This document shows, piece by piece, positions 60,746-64,000 of a stretch of 64,000 bases of DNA; position 1 is the first letter of the stretch; the number at the start of each line of letters is the position of its first letter. The stretch is taken from NCBI GenBank assembly GCA_937864115.1, contig CALMII010000019.1:1-64000 (forward strand), written 5' to 3'. Under the pieces are notes generated by a model. The model saw nothing but the letters and a program-made list of their open reading frames with translations, was not told where the DNA came from and ran no database searches. The position numbers and the translations under genes were made by a program. This DNA comes from an uncultured Steroidobacter sp. GTDB lineage: Bacteria; Pseudomonadota; Gammaproteobacteria; Steroidobacterales; Steroidobacteraceae.

Positions 60746-60890
60746 AAGAACTGCCGAACCCTCGTTTCTGGCCCGTGTTTTGCGCGCTTGCGCCGACGGG
60801 CTCGCGGCATATGCTTACGCGCCAACTCGCGCCGCGATCATCGCGCGGCACAGCGACTCGCGAGGACTTTTTCCGACCCGCTGCTGCTTC

Positions 60891-62678
60891 ATGTCCGGAC
60901 GCATCCCACAATATTTCATCGATGAGCTGGTGTCCCGCGCGGACATCGTCGAACTGATCGGCAGTCGCATTCCGCTCAAGAAGCACGGCAAGGAATTCAA
61001 GGCCTGTTGTCCTTTCCACGGCGAGAAGACGCCGTCGTTCACGGTCGTTCCCGACAAGGGCTTCTATCACTGCTTCGGCTGCGGCGCGCACGGCACGGCG
61101 CTCGGCTTTCTGATGGAGCACGATCATCTCAGCTTCGTCGAAGCCGTCGAGGAAGTGGCCTCGCGGGTCGGCCTGGACGTGCCGCACGAAGATAACGGCG
61201 CCCCGAGAACTGCCGCGCCGAGCGATGCGCTGTTCGCGACGCTGGAAAAAGCCGCCGATCTGTATCGCCAGGAACTGCACGGCGCCGAGCGCGGCAAGGA
61301 TTATTTCAAGGCGCGCGGACTCAGCGGCGACACCGCCGCGAGATTCAACCTGGGCTATGCGCCGGAGGCCTGGGACTTCGTGCTGCGGCATCTCGGCGGC
61401 AGCGAAGGCGAACGGCAGCGATTGCTGCAGGTGGGTCTCACCATCGAGCGCGACAAGCGCCCGGGCTTCAATGGCCATCCTGGCTATTACGACCGCTTTC
61501 GCGACCGCGTGATGTTTCCCATCCGCGATGCGCGCGGCCGCACCATCGGCTTCGGCGGACGCGTGCTCGACAAGGGCGAGCCGAAATACCTGAACTCGCC
61601 CGAGACCGAACTCTTCCACAAGGGCAAGGAGCTGTACGGCCTGTACGAGGCGCGACAGGCGTCGCGAACCTTGAGCCGCATCATGATCGTTGAAGGCTAC
61701 ATGGACGTGGTCCGGCTGCATCAGGCAGGCGTTACTTACGCCGTGGCGACGCTCGGCACCGCGACCACGCCGGAACACCTGACGCGGGTATTCCGTGTCT
61801 GCCAGGAAGTGGTTTTCTGTTTCGACGGCGACCGTGCCGGCAAGGCGGCGGCCTGGCGCGCGCTGGAGAATTCCCTGAGCTTCGTGCGCGATGGCCGTCA
61901 GATCCGTTTCCTGTTCCTGCCCGACGGACACGATCCGGATTCGCTGGTGGGCGCCGAAGGGCGCGAGGCCTTCGAGAACCGCATTCAGAACGCGCTGCCG
62001 CTGTCGGAATACTTCCTGCGACATCTGCGCGAGCAGGTCGACATGACCACGCGCGACGGCCGTGCCCGTTTCAAGGAACTGGCGAGGCCGCTGATCGAAC
62101 GCATTCCGGAAGGTGCCTTCCGCGAGCAGCTGCAGCAGGACATCGACCGCAATGCCCTGCTCGACACGGGACTGCGGGCCATCCCGCGCGCTGTCAGCGA
62201 TTCACGTGCATCGCCTTATGCCAAGTCCGGCGGCCGCGGCAGCGTCGTGCGGCAGGCCATCCGCACGCTGGTCCACTATCCGCAAATCGCCCTCAAGGCG
62301 GCTTCGCCCGACGGGCTGGCCGGCATCGACCGGCCGGGCATTCCCCTGCTGATGGAACTGCTCAGCGAACTGCAGGAAAACCCCTGCGCAAATACCGCCT
62401 CGCTGCTTGAACGCTGGCGCGGCCGCCCCGACTTTGATCCCCTGTTCAAGCTCGCGAGCAGCGAATACCCGGTCGATGAGGCCGGCGCGGCGCGGGAACT
62501 GAATGACGCCCTCGCACAGTTATTCCCTGAAAGAGGCGATCAGCGCCTGGAGGAATTGCTGCGCAAGCAGTCTCGCGAGGGCCTGAGCAATTCGGAACGT
62601 GCTGAATTGCAAGGTTTTTTGACCAGACCCCAATCGCAGGGCGAGGCCGGCCGCGGGCAGGCCGGGCACCGAACCTAG
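60891..62678 (+). CDS. dnaG: DNA primase
   Basis: A 595-aa replication primase. The start ATG at 60891 begins SGRIPQYFIDELVSRADIVELI; the zinc-binding domain is CCPFHGEKTPSFTVVPDKGFYHCFGCGAHG (residues about 39-70), followed by the catalytic core (FNLGYAPEAWD, GRTIGFGGRVL) and the TOPRIM motifs VEGYMDVVRL and FDGDRAGKAA. The C-terminal helicase-binding domain ends in LQGFLTRP. It is 75 bp upstream of rpoD, the conserved operon order. Confidence 0.97.
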   Translation: MSGRIPQYFIDELVSRADIVELIGSRIPLKKHGKEFKACCPFHGEKTPSFTVVPDKGFYHCFGCGAHGTALGFLMEHDHLSFVEAVEEVASRVGLDVPHEDNGAPRTAAPSDALFATLEKAADLYRQELHGAERGKDYFKARGLSGDTAARFNLGYAPEAWDFVLRHLGGSEGERQRLLQVGLTIERDKRPGFNGHPGYYDRFRDRVMFPIRDARGRTIGFGGRVLDKGEPKYLNSPETELFHKGKELYGLYEARQASRTLSRIMIVEGYMDVVRLHQAGVTYAVATLGTATTPEHLTRVFRVCQEVVFCFDGDRAGKAAAWRALENSLSFVRDGRQIRFLFLPDGHDPDSLVGAEGREAFENRIQNALPLSEYFLRHLREQVDMTTRDGRARFKELARPLIERIPEGAFREQLQQDIDRNALLDTGLRAIPRAVSDSRASPYAKSGGRGSVVRQAIRTLVHYPQIALKAASPDGLAGIDRPGIPLLMELLSELQENPCANTASLLERWRGRPDFDPLFKLASSEYPVDEAGAARELNDALAQLFPERGDQRLEELLRKQSREGLSNSERAELQGFLTRPQSQGEAGRGQAGHRT

Positions 62679-62753
62679 CGGTTGAAATTCAATCAAAGTA
62701 GACTGCGCGGTCTTTTTCAGCCCGCGCACACCCAGCCACCTGAGGGCCGTATC

Positions 62754-64000
62754 TTGAGCAAAACCCTAGCAGCTAAGAAGGAACCGGCGCAGATCACCGA
62801 TGAGCGTCAGTCACAGCTGAAGCTTCTGATCGCCCGTGGCAAGGAGCAGGGTTTTCTCACGTACGTCGAGGTGAACGATCACCTCCCGAGCGAGATCGTC
62901 GATCCGGAACAGATCGAAGACATCGTCAACATGATCAACGACATGGGCATCCCGGTGTACGAGAAGGCACCGGAGAACGAAGCCCTGCCGCTGAACGAAC
63001 CCGTCGTCGTCGACGAAGAAGCCGCTGAAGAAGCCGCTGCCGCGCTCGCCACCGTCGACGCCGAATTCGGCCGCACCACCGATCCGGTGCGCATGTACAT
63101 GCGCGAAATGGGCACGGTCGAACTGCTGACCCGCGAAGGCGAAATCCGCATCGCCAAGCGCATCGAGGAAGGTCTCGATGCCGTGCGTACCGCGCTGTCG
63201 AGCTATCCCCTCACCTACCAGCACATCCTCAATCAGTACGAGCAGGTGAAGCAGGGTCAGGGCCGTCTGGTCGACATCATCGTCGGCTTCATCGATCCGA
63301 ATGCGCCGGATGAAATCGCTGCGCCCGTGAATCCGAAGCTGGCGCAAGCCGCCGCCCCTGCCGCCGAGGCGGAAGAAAGCGATGACGCCGAAGGCGGTTC
63401 CGAGGAAGAGGAAGCGCTGGAGACCGGCCCGGATCCGGAAGAGGCGGCACGCCGCTTCGCTTCGATCCTGAAGCTGCACGGCCAGGCGCTGAAGGCGATC
63501 GAACAGCACGGCGTCAGGGATCCGAAGACGCTCAAGATCCGCAAGAAGGTCGCCGGCGAGTTCATGGAACTGAAGCTGTCGCCGAAGATGTTCGATGCGC
63601 TGATCCTGCAGCTGCGCGATCACGTCGCCGAAATCCGCAACATGGAAAAGCAGATCATGACGATCTGCGTGCGCGATGCCGGCATGCCGCGCAAGGATTT
63701 CGTCACGACGTTCCCGAAGAACGAAACCAACATCACCTGGCTCGACAAGCACATCCGCGCCAAGCGCAAGCATTCGGCCGCGCTCGCCAAGCTGCGCGAG
63801 GATGTCGAGAAGACGCAGATGAAGCTGCAGTCGCTCGAACAGCGCGTGCACCTGACGATCGGCGACGTGAAGGAAATCAATCGCGAAGTGGCGGTCGGCG
63901 AAGCCAAGGCCCGCCGCGCCAAGAAGGAGATGGTCGAGGCCAACCTGCGCCTGGTGATCTCGATCGCGAAGAAGTACACCAACCGCGGCCTGCAGTTCCT
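62754..64000 (+). CDS. rpoD: RNA polymerase sigma factor RpoD (sigma70), cut by window edge
   Basis: The first 415 residues of the housekeeping sigma factor. The start is TTG at 62754 (GAGGG upstream), giving SKTLAAKKEPAQITDERQSQ; no ATG fits. Region 1.1 (QLKLLIARGKEQGFLTYVEVNDHLP), region 1.2 (TDPVRMYMREMGTVELLTREGEIRIAKRIE), the acidic non-conserved spacer (EESDDAEGGSEEEEALE), and region 2.1 (EANLRLVISIAKKYTNRGLQF) are visible. Regions 2.2-4 lie beyond the edge. Confidence 0.97.
   Translation, partial: MSKTLAAKKEPAQITDERQSQLKLLIARGKEQGFLTYVEVNDHLPSEIVDPEQIEDIVNMINDMGIPVYEKAPENEALPLNEPVVVDEEAAEEAAAALATVDAEFGRTTDPVRMYMREMGTVELLTREGEIRIAKRIEEGLDAVRTALSSYPLTYQHILNQYEQVKQGQGRLVDIIVGFIDPNAPDEIAAPVNPKLAQAAAPAAEAEESDDAEGGSEEEEALETGPDPEEAARRFASILKLHGQALKAIEQHGVRDPKTLKIRKKVAGEFMELKLSPKMFDALILQLRDHVAEIRNMEKQIMTICVRDAGMPRKDFVTTFPKNETNITWLDKHIRAKRKHSAALAKLREDVEKTQMKLQSLEQRVHLTIGDVKEINREVAVGEAKARRAKKEMVEANLRLVISIAKKYTNRGLQF

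Noticed and set aside
1..64000. tRNA genes
   Set aside because: No cloverleaf with a T-loop GTTCGAA core and acceptor pairing was seen by eye; a tRNAscan run would settle this.

Overview
The window looks like chromosomal DNA of a GC-rich gammaproteobacterium. The support is the order tsaD / rpsU-yqeY-dnaG-rpoD, the overlapping folB-folK pair, a split class II ribonucleotide reductase (nrdJa/nrdJb, as in Pseudomonas), GlyGly-CTERM sorting and dispersed REP-like palindromes. A lineage near Xanthomonadales, Nevskiales or Steroidobacterales is a guess. All homology calls come from reading translated motifs; no search was run.

Layout. 0-8.6 kb: a sterol-desaturase-type hydroxylase, a Fur-boxed TonB-dependent siderophore receptor, a broken DUF1345 gene, a two-domain alginate-lyase-like protein, a LysR regulator and an amidohydrolase. 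8.7-12.2 kb: an Rpn (PD-(D/E)XK) gene with a LexA box and a strong internal start, a CopD-like membrane protein, an unknown protein with a CNF1-like Cys/His pair, and a DDN-type oxidoreductase. 12.2-17.3 kb: azurin, a RaiA/HPF-like protein, NnrS, an FTR1 permease and a CadC-like regulator. 17.4-28.4 kb: an ELWxxDGT-repeat surface protein, DUF454, an internally deleted rsgA remnant, a lipoprotein, a protein with a papain-like C-H-D set, an LTA-synthase-like sulfatase, a zf-TFIIB protein, xthA and a membrane protein. 28.5-34.4 kb: a 1289-residue protein ending in a caspase-like His/Cys domain, convergent with an S1C-type protease. 34.5-44.3 kb: mostly exported or hypothetical proteins, with two decayed genes and a paired dispersed repeat. 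44.3-47.9 kb: a low-GC module (STAS-HATPase-DUF4325 protein, RelA/SpoT-domain synthetase, membrane protein) between 38-bp direct repeats. 48-64 kb: housekeeping genes nrdJab, degP/Q, a PF10023 aminopeptidase, cca, midA-like methyltransferase, pteridine reductase, folK, folB, tsaD, rpsU, yqeY, dnaG and rpoD (cut by the window edge).

The most interesting pieces are: (1) the Rpn gene, with a near-consensus LexA box 28 bp upstream and an internal Shine-Dalgarno/ATG that would make a 67-aa C-terminal protein, the architecture of Rpn toxins with intragenic antitoxins; (2) the repeat-flanked alarmone-synthetase/anti-sigma-like module, a candidate mobile defence or stress cassette; (3) the giant caspase-like protein next to a trypsin-like protease. 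Three dispersed repeat families punctuate the core genes, and one REP copy supplies the last codons and the stop of cca.
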